Shown here one piece after another: positions 10,806-22,290 of a stretch of DNA of 64,000 bases. The stretch comes from Papio anubis (taxonomy: Eukaryota > Chordata > Mammalia > Primates > Cercopithecidae). Under the pieces are notes generated by a model. That model was not told the DNA's origin and made no database searches. It saw nothing but the letters and a program-made list of their open reading frames with translations. Where the stretch lies: the NCBI RefSeq assembly GCF_008728515.1, contig NC_044977.1:167447139-167511138 (forward strand). Direction: 5' to 3'. Position numbers and translations under genes: made by a program. Numbering within the stretch: the stretch's first letter is position 1; each line of letters begins with the position of its first letter.

Positions 10806-12909
10806 AAAAGGATGATGTAACACTAAAATAATAAACAGATTTTGTAAATAATTAAATTAAAATGACTATTGTTTTGCTTACTGACAACAGTAATACAGAA
10901 GGCCCAACTCAAAAGATGGACTGCTATTATGCAGCCACATTCCTTTTTTGGTGAAATAAAAGCTAAGAGATAAACCTGTCTCTTAATATGTGTATGCAAA
11001 TTTTAATATGCCATTGAAACCTTTAGTTCTACAGGAAGAATTGTGCTTTAGTTAAAGCAAGATAGCTTTAGGCTAGATATAAGTAAGAAATTCTTGTCAG
11101 AGTGTGATTAAACACTGAAGTAGGATGCTCAGAAAATATTTAAATGATTTCAAATGATATGTGGAATTAGCTATAGAAGAGCTGGTTCAGTCACTCCAAA
11201 TGATGAATCCTTTCTCCCTGTGTTGGACCTAGCCTCCCTTAGAAACAGCACCTGGATTTTAAAAACTTTTCAACTATATAGATGGTTTCAGTGGGAGTCT
11301 TACTGCCTTTAGACATGAATTGGTAATATTTTTCATTGATATGTTGATTGGTGGCTACTAATAGGCATTAACTGGGTAGGAGACTGATATGATGGACATT
11401 CTACAATACTTGAGACTATCTAACACAATAAAGAAATGTTTTACATTGTGCACAACTTTTGAAGAATACTTCACTAAATCATTAAGTAGGTGAAAAGCCT
11501 ATTTGTATTCATCTGTAGCTACTTTCCATAATAAAACCAAAGTATTTTTAATACAGTTTTAACGTATACTAAATGCTCCAGAAATGCCACTACTGTGTTT
11601 ATAGAGTGAATTTCTTGTTTTGTTTTGCAAAAAAAATTTATACAGAGTTGTTAGTTATTTCAGAAAAACACACCCCAACAGTATTGCCATTCATGATATT
11701 TGGGCTTCAGTACACACTCCTATGTGTACTCATAGCTGTCACATTTTAAGCATGCTACAACTTGGTGGAAACATCTAGCTATTTACACTAACACAGTAGT
11801 GCCATAGGATTTGTATATTGAAAAATTCATTATTTTATTATAAATTACATTGCTTGTACTATAATTTTACATAATCATTTGGAATTATATTAATCTTTAA
11901 TGCATATAGATATAGTTCAATAAATCTATGATTTTTAAATTTCAGGTTAGTAAAGGAGCATTACAGAATCCTTGCTATCAAAAGGGGACAGTGGAGATGA
12001 TAGTCTGATTAATGACAGAACTAGATTATCTGAAAGCTGTTGGTCCTGGGCACTGGAATTAGAGAGGTTTCTCATTCAATTCTAAGAGGATTGCTATTTA
12101 TATCAATGGCTGAAAACTAATACTATGAAAACTGGCAGACTCAAAAGTAACCCCAAAGCAACTGTTAAGGGTTTTATATTAAGTCCCCTAGTATGATATA
12201 TAATTGAATGCACATTGTCTAAACACCTGCTTGGTCAAAAGGTCTGCCAGACCCAACAGGGCAGAGGGAGGGAGTGTTTTCTGAAGTCACAGACAGGGAT
12301 AGCAGATTTTGTTGGGGTTGTAATTGAGTAAAAATCTTTTCTGAGGATTGTGGGACAATGCCTAAAGACAAACACACAAAGGTTTTTTTATAAATGAAAT
12401 ACAAAATAATATCAGAATATTCTAGATACTTTCTATATTATGAGTCAAAACACAAAGTATAAAAGTTTAGGTACAGAGATAAATGTGGAATCCTCCAAAA
12501 GGAAGATAGTTACATAAGTCAGGAGTAAACGGTGAATATATTAGGGTGTGTTGAAGTCATTGGCTTGCCCAGAATAAGAAATATTTAACCCTGTTCCTTC
12601 CCTAGCATGGGATCCTTCATCCAGTTACATCAAGGTAAGAAATATAATTACCAAGGTGCATCAGAGAGAAGATGGGACATACTCTCAACCATTGCTTCTC
12701 TTCCTCCACAGCAGCATCTCTATAATGCTGGAATTTATGTTAGGACTTCCCAGTGAAGCCTATTATATCACTGTCTTTTATAGATTGAAAGACACTGTTC
12801 TAACTCAAAACTACAGTTTTAATGTGTTTGGTTGGCGGCAGGCATGGATACAAAGTTAAGATAGACCATTGGTGGCCCTCAATGATCCATGCTTCCCATA
12901 CTCACCTCT
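10806..12909. other. Unassigned unique sequence
   Basis: AT-rich DNA with no coding signal, RNA gene or repeat that I can name. Frames of 60-70 codons at 12219-12404 (minus) and 12656-12859 (plus) have no recognisable content. Confidence 0.5.
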
Positions 12910-13255
12910 TGTCCAATCCCTTCCCATACTGACTCTGGACTTGACCATGTGACTTATTTTAACCAATAGGACACAAACAGAGGAATGATAAGCACTTAGA
13001 CATCATGTCTTCCTACGAGGAAATTCTCTCTTGAAATATTCTAGTGTGAGGAAGTTCAGTTTAGCCACATGGAGAGGCCAAGTAGAAAATAATGAAGGAA
13101 ACTAGACAACAGCCAGAACCAAGGCCCAAGATAGATGGCTCCAGTGATACAGTCAGAGGCAGCTCCCAACTATTTGAGCTTCAGAGCTGAAGCCCTGGAA
13201 AAGATGGAAGAGACAATCTGTCTTCATGCCATGTGTCATTTCTTGACTTGCAGAA
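12910..13255 (+). repeat. Possible ancient interspersed repeat fragment
   Basis: The text around GACCATGTGACTTATTTTAA, then CCACATGGAGAGGCCAAG, resembles a common old mammalian interspersed repeat (LTR-like or non-autonomous) that I cannot name securely. A library comparison would be needed. I see no coding content. Confidence 0.35.
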
Positions 13256-15263
13256 GGAAAAAAAACAAAACAAAACACACACACACACAAACAGTATTTG
13301 GTTCAAATTACTAAGTGATGTAAGATAAGTGAAACAGGAAGTCTTTATGATTCCTCATCTAAGGGGTCAAGGCTGCTGTAGGTGTGAAAGCAAAGATGAT
13401 CTGTTTCAACTCTAGTTTTTCATAGAAACGCTGCTAAAAGTCCCTGTCCTTCCTTCTGGACTGAAATTCAAAGTACCTCTGGATGCAATAAACACTGTTT
13501 TCCAATACAAAAATAATATAAGAGTTTTGGCATAATGTGGATTAAATTATTTTCTATTTGCTTATTTTAAATGTCAGTGTCATGGCATTGCTATGGCATC
13601 ACTGGAAATTCTCAAAAATAGAAAATGATGTGGAAGATTGTTAGTTTGACTTCAAAAATTAAAAACTTACTAAATACAACAAGATTACATTTGGAGAGTG
13701 GAATTCACAGTCTACAGATCACTGCATTTGCACACTAATGTCTTTAATATTAAATTAGTGGTATATAGCTTACTAGGCAAACTGGTCTTAACTTCCATGT
13801 ACTGTAAGACAGTTAGAAATATATAAATATTTGAATCTTTTAAATTCTCAAATTTAGCTCCACATCCCATTGACTGTCTTATTGCCTTTAGTGGAACATG
13901 AGGGTCATGGTATTTTATTTCCTTCATCAAGTATCTATTTGAAAATTGCACACCAACTACATAAGATTTGGAAGTTCTCCATTAATGCCAGAAAGGCCAC
14001 CCCCAACCCTCCACCCTGGCCATGCTCACATCAGCCCTGATGCCATTCTGATTGAATAACTGTTTTTATAAAAGTGTACGTAAGCACTCAGCAGAGCATA
14101 AATTAGTAGTTGTGTAGAAAATATTGCTTCACCCTGCTACCAGCTTGAAAGGACGTGCTGTCTCTAAATGTACACCATTTGGTAAACACGCGCTGGGACT
14201 TCCAAAGGCTCAGAAACCATCAAGGTGGAAGGTAGCTCAACAGCAAAATTTCAGCTGTTTTCTTCCCTCTCTGTTCTAATATGAGACATAGAACAGCCTA
14301 CAAAACTTCTCCAAGTCCCAGTTTACTGAGAAGTAGACTTAGATTTCTACATTGTATGGTTGTTTGAAAATAAAATTAGAAGATACAATTTTATGCAGAT
14401 GTGTTATGATGTGTCAGTAGTTTCTAGTGGGGAAAAGAGGAAGCTGTTTGGTAATAAATATTACTGTGCAAATCCAAGATAGTATTTTTAAAAACATTGT
14501 TTTTGAAGTATCTAAATTTTGAACCAAAGAAAAGTTTACACCGACCTCGAGATTGGCAATTTGTAAAAATTAAGAGTAAAGTTTTTATTAGTGGTAGGTA
14601 TTGAATAGATTCCCACTTACTTTAACAACAAAAAGTTTTAATTAAATTTAAAGTTGTTTCCTTTTTTTATAATGAAATTAATTTCCAAGATAAACTAAAA
14701 TGTATACAGATGACTACATCTCTAAGGAGCATACTTAAGCAGCTAAATTATTTTAGCCTTAAAATATCATGCAATGCTTTTGCAGAATTAATTTAAAATG
14801 GCATTTTCTTCTGTTTTATTTTCAACTATGTACTAGTTATATAAACTTACCTAATACTTCAACTATGACCTAATCCAATAGGAGATTATCATACTTTAAA
14901 TATTATTTCTGGAATTCTGTAGAAAAGGAAAATGTAGGTTGAAAAATATAGCCATATTTGCAGACTAGAAAGGGGAATCTTAAATGAGAAGCTAGAAACC
15001 ATCACACCATTGCAGTTTAAAGAAACATCCAGGGCAATATTAGAAGAAAGAGGTAGGAGACTGTGATTGCAGGAGGAAATTGAAGGGACATGTGCGTAAC
15101 GAACTGAAGAACTTCCATGCTGATGTCAACTTAATTTCATTAATTCTATTTTGCTATTACATAACAGTTTTACCTCACTCCTCCCAAATCTACTGTCTTG
15201 TATTATTTCTATTTTTCTTTGTGGCTGTGCATAACTTCATACAGCATGAACTTTCGATACAAT
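13256..15263. other. Unassigned sequence with a short CA repeat
   Basis: A (CA)n tract lies near 13277-13289 after an A-rich run. The remainder is AT-rich with no supported gene. The 79-codon minus frame at 13712-13951 has no recognisable motif. Confidence 0.5.
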
Positions 15264-15314
15264 TTCCATATGCTACGAAGTTCCATATGCTACGAAGTTC
15301 CATATGCTAAGAAG
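15264..15314. repeat. 17-bp tandem repeat, three copies
   Basis: The unit TTCCATATGCTACGAAG occurs at 15264-15280 and 15281-15297 identically, and at 15298-15314 with one change (C to A). This creates overlapping short open frames on the plus strand but no protein I recognise. Confidence 0.97.
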
Positions 15315-15434
15315 ATTGTAAAGGCCTTCAAATCTCCCAAAGAGTCAAGGATAAATTCCAAAAGTGAATTCTATAGAATAATGGAAAATAAATTGGACTA
15401 AATCCCAGAAGTCATGGGTTCTTTCTTACTCCTA

Positions 15435-15545
15435 CAAGGTGCATTTGTGCAAGCCACTTAACCTTTCTTAGCCTCTATTCCTGTTCCATGTAAAAAGGAA
15501 ATAACAATGTCTTTATCCCAAGGTCGTTGTGGATTTTGAAATAAA
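15435..15545 (+). repeat. MIR (SINE) fragment
   Basis: The core signature of mammalian-wide interspersed repeats is visible: GCAAGCCACTTAACCTTTCT, a diverged CCTCTATTCC segment and an AAAAGGAAATAACAATG segment. It is heavily diverged, as expected for a SINE that predates the placental radiation. Confidence 0.75.
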
Positions 15546-15565
15546 AAAAAAATGTAAAAAGGTTA

Positions 15566-16192
15566 TGTGTGCCTGACGAGCTTCTTCACAAGAAAAAAGT
15601 GTAGGAGATTGGTCAAGGTGTTGGGAGAAATTACAGAAAAAAAGTTGCAAACCTTCTTGGAAGGCCAGGAGGTTTTACAAAAACTTCAGAAGAGGATTTG
15701 GCTGAAGGCAGCCAGATTCTCTTATCTGGAGCCTGAAGGTAAAGGTTAGATAACAAGGGGATATAAAGAAATTGATCTAGGTAAGTTACTTAGGCCTTGG
15801 AACCTGGCCATTAATCATCCGCAGGCAGGACTGCTGTCTTGGGGAGTGTGGGGGTGGGGGCGACCATGTTAACTGCCCCACAAGTGTGTTGACTCAAAGC
15901 CTTTGTCATTAAGTCTGTACTAAATAAATGCCTGCAGCACTGGCTTTTTGGGTTTGCAGCTGCTGTGACTCTTTACGGCATCCTCCTCGATGTCTGTGAG
16001 TGGCCCGGTCCCCTAGTCACACAGCCAGGCAAAAAACCTGTGTCTGCATACATTTTTCATCCATTGTTTGGCCACGGTCTGTGGGTTGGGCCCAGCAGGT
16101 GGTGACCCGCATGAGGAACGCTTCAACGGATCACTACAGAACCCTCAAAAATGAAGGTGAAGAGACCCTGCAGTCAGTAAGTCAGTAAGTCA
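15566..16192 (+). mobile_element. 5' LTR of a betaretrovirus-like (HERV-K/HML) provirus
   Basis: The block starts TGTGTGCCTGACGAGC and ends at a CA (16191-16192), one base before a candidate primer-binding site, as expected for a 5' LTR of about 627 bp. A polyadenylation signal AATAAA lies at 15923-15928, with a GT-rich and CT-rich region downstream. The gag fragment that follows is of class II (betaretroviral) type. With a methionine-tRNA-like primer site, this points to the HML-5/LTR22 group; I infer that assignment from memory of the family. The 3' LTR is absent, so no target duplication can be read. Confidence 0.72.
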
Positions 16193-16193
16193 C

Positions 16194-16211
16194 TGGTGCC
16201 CATTCGGGATT
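16194..16211 (+). promoter_or_regulatory. Candidate retroviral primer-binding site
   Basis: TGGTGCCCATTCGGGATT follows the LTR end by one base. The first eight bases match the 3' end of elongator tRNA-Met (TGGTGCCC), and the remainder matches only partly because of decay. In HML-5 elements the primer is reported to be tRNA-Met, unlike the lysine primer of most HERV-K groups, which supports that assignment. Confidence 0.55.
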
Positions 16212-16249
16212 TCCAAGTTCGAAGGAATTGTTCAGGCTAGGGTTTCATC

Positions 16250-17364
16250 ATGGTACAAGAGTTATCAGCTCAACAGCAACAGCATATAAAAATATTGAAA
16301 AAGCTGCTTAAAGCTAGTGGAGACTGGGTTTCACAGGCTCAAATAAGGGATTTAACGCAAACTGTTTTTTCCCATTACCCATAGTTCCCAGAAGAAGGCA
16401 AGCTAGACTTAGAGTTCTGGGAACAAGTGGGGAGAAATCTTAAACAACATCATGCACCAGGGTAATGGGTTACAGTAACATCTTTAACATTATGGGCTTT
16501 AGTTAGGACTGCTTTGGTCCCGCTATACACAGAGAGCCTATAAAGGGAAGGGAGGAGGAACCCTCACCTACCTTGCTGCCTCTTTCTTTCTCAGGCCCGC
16601 CATTTCCGGGCAAAAATACCAAAGAGGAAACGGAGGTTTTGCCTCAGCCTCCTCCTCCAATAAATTGGAAAAAAGACAAGGGATACGCTACAGTTATGGG
16701 ACCCTGTCTTAGGCAAGAGGCATTAGAAGGGGAGCGCTAGGCCTGCCTGGTAATGCAAAATCGACAAGGCAATCAGGTACATGAACCCATTTCTTTTAAT
16801 GCTTATAAAGAGATAAGAAGAAACATTAAAGAAAACGGAGCCGCTAGCCCACTTATGAAAGGAATGATTGAAGCAATGGCAGACACCTTCCCTATGACCC
16901 CATGGGTCAGTGCTAGCTAAAACAACCTTGGAGCCCAGCCAGTACCTCCTCTGGAGGGCAGAATATGATGAGCTGTGCGAACAACAAGCCAACCAGAATC
17001 AAATGGCCGGGCAAGACATAACAGCTGCTATGTTCCAGGGCAGGGGTCCCCATGCCCATGTACAACAACTAAATTTTGATCCCTGGGTCTATACACAAGT
17101 TTCTTTGTGCGCTCTTAGGGCTTGGGATCGAATTCCCAAAAGGGGAGTTCAACAGGTATCTTTTATAAATGTTCGACAAGGGCCTCAGGAGCCATTTGTT
17201 GAATTTATCAATTGGTTAACCCAGGCAATTAACAGACAAATTAATCATGCCCAGGCCGCTGATATCTTACTGCTGCAATTGGCTTATGAAAATGCTAACC
17301 TCGACTGCCAGCAAGCAATGCAGGCAGTCAGAGGTAAGGCAGCCACAGTCAGGGAACTTATATG
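16250..17364 (+). pseudogene. Endogenous retrovirus gag remnant (matrix and capsid), broken and truncated
   Basis: Gag is the structural polyprotein of retroviral particles. The candidate start at ATG 16250 opens a matrix-like N-terminus (MVQELSAQQQ), but TAG at 16382-16384 ends it at codon 45. More stops and shifts follow, including a frame change around 16905-16915. The capsid part is open for about 150 codons (16910-17364). It includes the retroviral major homology region (RQGPQEPFVEF, about 17174-17208) and a run rich in Gln and Asn. Similarity ends about 17360, where unrelated simple CTTC-rich DNA begins. Nucleocapsid, pro, pol, env and the 3' LTR are all missing. It cannot encode particles. 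Confidence 0.8.
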
Positions 17365-17365
17365 A

Positions 17366-17929
17366 ACATGTTAAAGAAGGAAGTTGTCTTCCTTCTTTAT
17401 TCCTTCCTTCTTTATTTCATCTAAAGATGAATAAAGAAAAATAAGTAAGAGATCTTAATTTTCATCTCTGAATGCCAAACACATTGCCACTATGCAATAA
17501 GTGTATATATGTCTGTATGTTTGTTTTTTATACTCTATACGGTAGTACGCTAGGGCGGAAGGTTTCCTTTTAAGATGTAATTTTGTAAATGTATCTTTAG
17601 ATTCATACAGTAAAGAGTCACAAGAATAGCTAATAAGATGAAATGGGTATGATAGCAAATATATAAATATTATCTATCTATTCAGTATGAAAGTGTGTCA
17701 TTGTGTTTTAGTCTGAAATATCATTTCACGTGGAGAATTCCTTACTGTCAACCAGTTCCTTGTTTAGTTTATAGTGAATGATATGCATTTGTATCAGATG
17801 GCACCAACTATGCTCAGTAATGAGCCAAGTTTTAATATTGAATTGAGCTCAGGTTGTGCCTGTATGACAACTTTTTTGTGCAAGGCTGACATTGTAAGTC
17901 ATAGGAAAGCAGACATCAGTGTGTCAAGC
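17366..17929. other. Unassigned sequence after the truncated provirus
   Basis: A short CTTC-rich stretch (about 17386-17425) marks the junction where gag similarity stops. The rest is AT-rich with no feature I can support. Confidence 0.5.
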
Positions 17930-18225
17930 ACTCTGTGCCTGGCACTTTGCTAAGAAATTTACATATATTTTCTCACTTAATCGTCACAAAATCCTCCGGT
18001 GAAGTAGACATTTCACAGTTAAGTGCTTTATAAGCATTATCACATTAAATCCTTACAACAAATTTCAAACATGGATACTATTACCCCTTCTGTAGAAATT
18101 ATAAAAAAAAAAAACAAACACAAATGTTAAAAAAAAAGTTGAATCAGTTGAACAAGGTCCCTTAGGTAGTAAGCATGGGAGAACAAATTCAAACTCAGGT
18201 CTTTTAGACTTTACTACTATACCAC
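17930..18225 (-). repeat. MIR fragment(s), reverse orientation
   Basis: Reverse-strand MIR landmarks appear in order: GTGCCTGGCACTTTGCTAAG, TCACTTAATCGTCACAAAAT, a second similar TCCTTACAACAA segment, CCCTTCTGTAGAAA, and the tail segment AACAAGGTCCCTTAGGTAGT. The repeated middle suggests two MIR pieces in the same orientation or an internal duplication. Confidence 0.7.
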
Positions 18226-18433
18226 ATGGCATAGTTTTAGCAGAAAGAAGAATGCAGACATTTTAGAATAGATAGTAAACTCAAGTGCCAGAGTCACAGC
18301 ATTTGGCAAATTTAAAGGAGAAATTCCCTAATAGCATCTCCATGAATCAATTTGCATTCATCCAGTCCAGTCAACTTTTGTCCTTACCTTGAGAGATTTT
18401 ATACCATGTAAACACCATCAAAATATTACACAG

Positions 18434-18550
18434 AGGAAAGAAACTTGTGGAGACAAAGAAAGAAGGAGAAGGAGGTTAAGGAGGAGCAGGTTAAGGAAAA
18501 GGAGGAATGTGAGAGTTAAAGGAGAAAAAAAGAGGAGAAATAAGGAATAA
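18434..18550. repeat. Purine-rich (GA) tract
   Basis: About 115 bases made almost wholly of A and G, including repeated GAAGGAG and GGTTAAGGA units. It is low-complexity sequence; no coding role is supported. Confidence 0.7.
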
Positions 18551-18902
18551 ATCATTTCTAAATGATAATATGGCAGGAATACAGAATGGTGACTATAGTA
18601 TATGAAACCAGTACAAGGAAAACTAAATTATATCCTTACTAGAGAAAGTCAAACATGCATATAATTGAAATTTTTAAAAAAGAAAATAAAAATGATGGGT
18701 CAAAATTAATATTTAAATAATTTAAAGTTTACATTTAACTTTACATACTAAACTCTGTTTACAAAATGAATAGTAATAGAAGAAAACAGACTGCATTTAT
18801 ACAAAACTCCTCTAACGAAAAACAAAATCCGAAACAAAATATCTTAGGTAATAAAAGATTTTCTCTCAAAATCAGTCACAAAATATAAGAAATCTATAAT
18901 AT
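18551..18902. other. Unassigned AT-rich sequence
   Basis: No gene or named repeat recognised in this stretch of roughly 350 bases. Confidence 0.5.
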
Positions 18903-19384
18903 TGTATTAGTTTCGATAGTTTCTGTAATAAATTACCACAAACTTGGTGGCTCAAAGCTACATAAATACATCATCTTACAGTTCCAGAAATCAATTTCAC
19001 TGAGTTAATTTCAAGGGCTGGTACCAGGAGTGTTGGTTCTTTCTGAAGATCTAGGGGAGAGTTCATACTCCACCTTTTCTAGCTTCTGGAGGCATGCACT
19101 CCTTGGCTTGTGACCTTCCCCTGTCATCATTCTCTACTCTTGCTTTCAGTGTTACATCACTTACCTCCTCCAGTTCAGTCAAATCTTCTCTGCTTCTACT
19201 TTATATGATTACTTGTGATTACAATTAGAATCCACCCAGATAATCCAGGATAATTTTCTCATGAAAAGATCCTTAATCACATCCACACAGCCCCTTTTGC
19301 CAGATAAGGTAACATTCTCAAGTTCCAGGGATTAGGACATGAATAACTTTGAGGACCATTATTGCCATGATTTAGACTACTACA
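18903..19384 (-). mobile_element. MLT1-type LTR (ERVL-MaLR), reverse orientation
   Basis: The left end TGTATTAGTTTCGATAG and right end ACTACTACA are the reversed termini of MLT1 LTRs. Internal landmarks also match: ACAAACTTGGTGGCTCAAA, CTTCTGGAGGCATGC, CCTTGGCTTGTGACC and GGGATTAGGACATGAATA. It is about 482 bp and diverged, with no internal MaLR sequence beside it, so a solo LTR. Confidence 0.75.
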
Positions 19385-20023
19385 ATCACTCTCTAAACTT
19401 TAAATATCCTAACACATAGCTGTGGGATATGTAAAAAAAATGAATCTATTATTTAAAACTCAAGCACAGAAATGGACAAAAACAGAAACCAATAAAATAT
19501 GATGATTTAATTTAAAAATATATAGAAGCAGAAAAATATAAAATCATCTCTAAAATGAAAAGAAAACTATAATATCTAAGGGTGAATATATATATATGAA
19601 AATTAAATAAGAAATATTTCAAACAGACAAGATAATGAAAATGAATGAAATAAAGAGTAAAAGAAGTCAAAGAGAAAGTAGTTGAAATTGAAAAAAAAGG
19701 AAAAGAAGTACCATGATATATTGTGAAAAATAAAATGAAAATATTGGAACAGAACCAATATGTAAAAGAGATCCAAGAAACATTTCTACATGATAATAGG
19801 ACTGAAAGGGTCCACAAAGTGACTGGAATAACTTACTGGCAATAATCAAGTTTCTGATATATTATAGTAAAATTATTAGAATTCAAAGATAAAGAAAATG
19901 TCGTCAGTGGCTCCAAACAAAAAGATAAAATAAATAACTTATAATGATAAGACAATTACACTACATCAGGCTCTTCAAAAACAACATCTATATAAATCAA
20001 CAATGATGCAACGTTTTCTAAAA

Positions 20024-20044
20024 AATAATAATAATAATAATAAT
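20024..20044. repeat. (AAT)n microsatellite
   Basis: About seven ATA/AAT units within A-rich DNA. A short candidate simple-repeat polymorphism. Confidence 0.9.
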
Positions 20045-20290
20045 TTAAAAACGTATGAACAAAAGATTTTCTATTAAGTACCTAAGCTATTGGAAAACAA
20101 TTTTAAACTTTCCGGAACTTAGACAATACCGTACACATGTATCTTTTCTGAGCAAGCTATTACAGGTTGAGCTTTATCCAACCAAGAGATGACTGGGAAA
20201 ACCTTGGCGAACAGACTGATGATGCTTGTTTCATATATTTAATTATAGAACTGAGTCCAAAACAAAAGGTGTAATAATAATATGTATGCA

Positions 20291-20645
20291 TGATATGGTT
20301 TGGTTGTGTTCCTATCCAAATCTCACCTTGAATTCCCATGTGTTGTGGAAGGGACCCAGTGGGAGATAATTGAATCATGGGGGCAAGTCTTTCTCCTGCT
20401 GTTATTGTGATAGTGAATAAGTCTCACAAGATCTGATGGTTTTAAAAAGAGGACTTCCCCTACACAAATTATTTCTCTGCCTGCTGCCATCCATGTAGGA
20501 AGTGACTTGCTCTTCCTTGCCTTCTGCCATAATTGTGAGGCTTCTGGAGCCACTTGGAACTGTAAGTCCAATTAATCCTCTTCCTTTTGTAAATTGCCTA
20601 GTCTCGGGTATGTCTTTATCAGCAGCATGAAAGTGAACTAATACA
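20291..20645 (+). mobile_element. THE1/MST-type solo LTR (ERVL-MaLR)
   Basis: The 355-bp LTR begins TGATATGGTTTGGTTGTG and ends GTGAACTAATACA, the classic termini of THE1-family LTRs. Landmarks include GGGAGATAATTGAATCATGG, AAGTCTCACAAGATCTGATG and CTCGGGTATGTCTTTATCAG. A perfect 5-bp target duplication ATGCA flanks it (20286-20290 and 20646-20650), as expected for MaLR elements. It is a solo LTR with no internal sequence. The open frames read on the minus strand here are not genes. Confidence 0.93.
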
Positions 20646-21249
20646 ATGCATTATATGTTCTTATAAAATTAAAAAGATGCAACTAAAAATTAGGAGTATA
20701 TAAGAGAGATAAAAAGTAGAATCAGTCATACACTGTTTTGTAAAGAGACTAGTTAAGACTAGCCAACCAGGTAGTAATAGGTCAACAAGAAGTATGAGAA
20801 GAGAAGATTAAGAGCACTATAAAAGTTACAGATGTAAAGATAATCTCTATGGCAAACAAACCCCAAATCTTTTTAAATACCAAAAGGAGCTTTTTAAAGC
20901 AAGGAAGACACACCAAATACCAAAAGAAACACAGTAAATATGATGTAATATGTAGATTAGATCAAACATATCAGTCATCGAAAATGTTTATATATCTAAT
21001 TCATCATTTAATGGAAACACATTTTCAAGCTGGTTCATAAAGCAGAATGTATATACAAAACACCTTCCTAAAATATAATGATTCAAAGAGGCTGAAAACA
21101 AAGAGATAAAAGCAAAACAAAAGAGAACAAAACAAAAGCAGCTATTACAATCTTGATAAAGTCAAATCCTAGACCAAACAAACAAACAAAAAAAAATGGC
21201 ACAATAATGCCTTTTGTAAGACAAATAAGACACAACAATGCTAAGAGCA

Positions 21250-21395
21250 CATGCTTGGAAGAAAAACAGCTTTGAGTTCTACTTCTCCCTAAAACTTTGA
21301 GGGGTTCAGTAAGTTCATTATCCTGAACCTCAATTTCTTCACATATGAAATGGTAGTAATACATTTACCACAGAGAGTACTTTCCCTTTGTGGTA
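21250..21395 (+). repeat. MIR fragment
   Basis: MIR landmarks: GAGTTCTACTTCTCCC, a diverged TTCAGTAAGTTCATTATCC segment, CCTCAATTTCTTCACATATG and ATGGTAGTAATAC. It is heavily diverged. Confidence 0.65.
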
Positions 21396-21618
21396 AATAC
21401 AATCCACATTTAAATAATGGGAAATAATTCCTGTTATCAACCAGATATTTTAATACTGAGTGGATTTACATGCTGTTTAGTAGTTTCTATGTCCAGAATA
21501 TTTGTAGGTGGTCTGTAGATTCTTTTTGAGGTATGTCATTTAAAATTAAGAACATTCTGGCTCTTCTAAATGTCCATGATGACTGAACCATAGTTTGGCT
21601 GTGACTTTCCAAAGGAAG

Positions 21619-21991
21619 TGTATTAGTCCATTTTCATGCTGCACATAAAGATATACCCGAGACTGGGCAATTTACAAAAGAAAGAGGTTTAATTGGACTT
21701 ACATTTCCACGTAGTTGGGGAAGTTTCACAATCATGGCAGAAGGCATGGAAGAGAAAGTCCTGTCTTACATGGATGGCAGCAGGCAAAAAGAGAAGAGGG
21801 ACAAGCAAAATGGGTTTCCTCTTATCAAAACATTAGATCTCATGAGACTTATTCACTACCATGAGAACCGTATGGGAGAAACCGCCCACATGATTCAATT
21901 ATCTCTCACTGCATCCCTCCCACAACATGTGGGAATTATGGGAGTAAAATTCAAGATGAGAATTGGGTGGGAACACAGCCAAACCATATCA
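21619..21991 (-). mobile_element. THE1-type solo LTR, reverse orientation
   Basis: It starts TGTATTAGTCCATTTTCATG and ends CAAACCATATCA, the reverse complement of THE1 termini; length 373 bp. Five bases at each side (GGAAG, 21614-21618; GAAAG, 21992-21996) form a target duplication with one mismatch. The 90-codon plus frame at 21734-22006 is antisense LTR sequence. With the LTR at 20291-20645 it makes an inverted pair about 1 kb apart, each with its own target duplication, so they are independent insertions. Confidence 0.92.
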
Positions 21992-22149
21992 GAAAGCATC
22001 CCTTAGTCTCTTGTGATAAACACACATAGAAATAACTGACAAGAGTTTATACAGATTTTAGCAAAACCCTTTTCTTTTGCCTCCTTTGGAATAAAAACAA
22101 ATTTACTGAATTATGCTATGTACCAAGTACATATGGCTCTGTTTCTTGT

Positions 22150-22290
22150 AGGTTATTCATTTTGATTCCACAAACTTTTATTGAGGGACTACTGTACCAG
22201 GCACTAAGGGCTGCCGGTTGCAGATATATAAAACGTAGAGTCACAATTCTCAGTGACCTCACAAGATAGCCTGATATCCTCATTTCCTTT
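22150..22290 (-). repeat. L2 (LINE-2) 3' end fragment, reverse orientation
   Basis: The segment CAAACTTTTATTGAGGGACT followed by TACTGTACCAGGCACTAAG and a GCAGATATATAAAACG segment matches the reverse of the L2 3' end. Diverged and short. Confidence 0.6.

Larger units (their letters stand above)
19430..21210 (+). repeat. A-rich L1-like or HAL1-like sequence (tentative), split by a THE1 LTR
   Basis: Outside the LTR at 20291-20645 this stretch is strongly A-rich on the plus strand, with lysine/glutamate-rich coding texture, as in the ORF1 region of old L1 or HAL1 elements. I cannot align a definite motif, so the family call is tentative. It includes an AAT microsatellite near 20024-20044. Confidence 0.35.
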
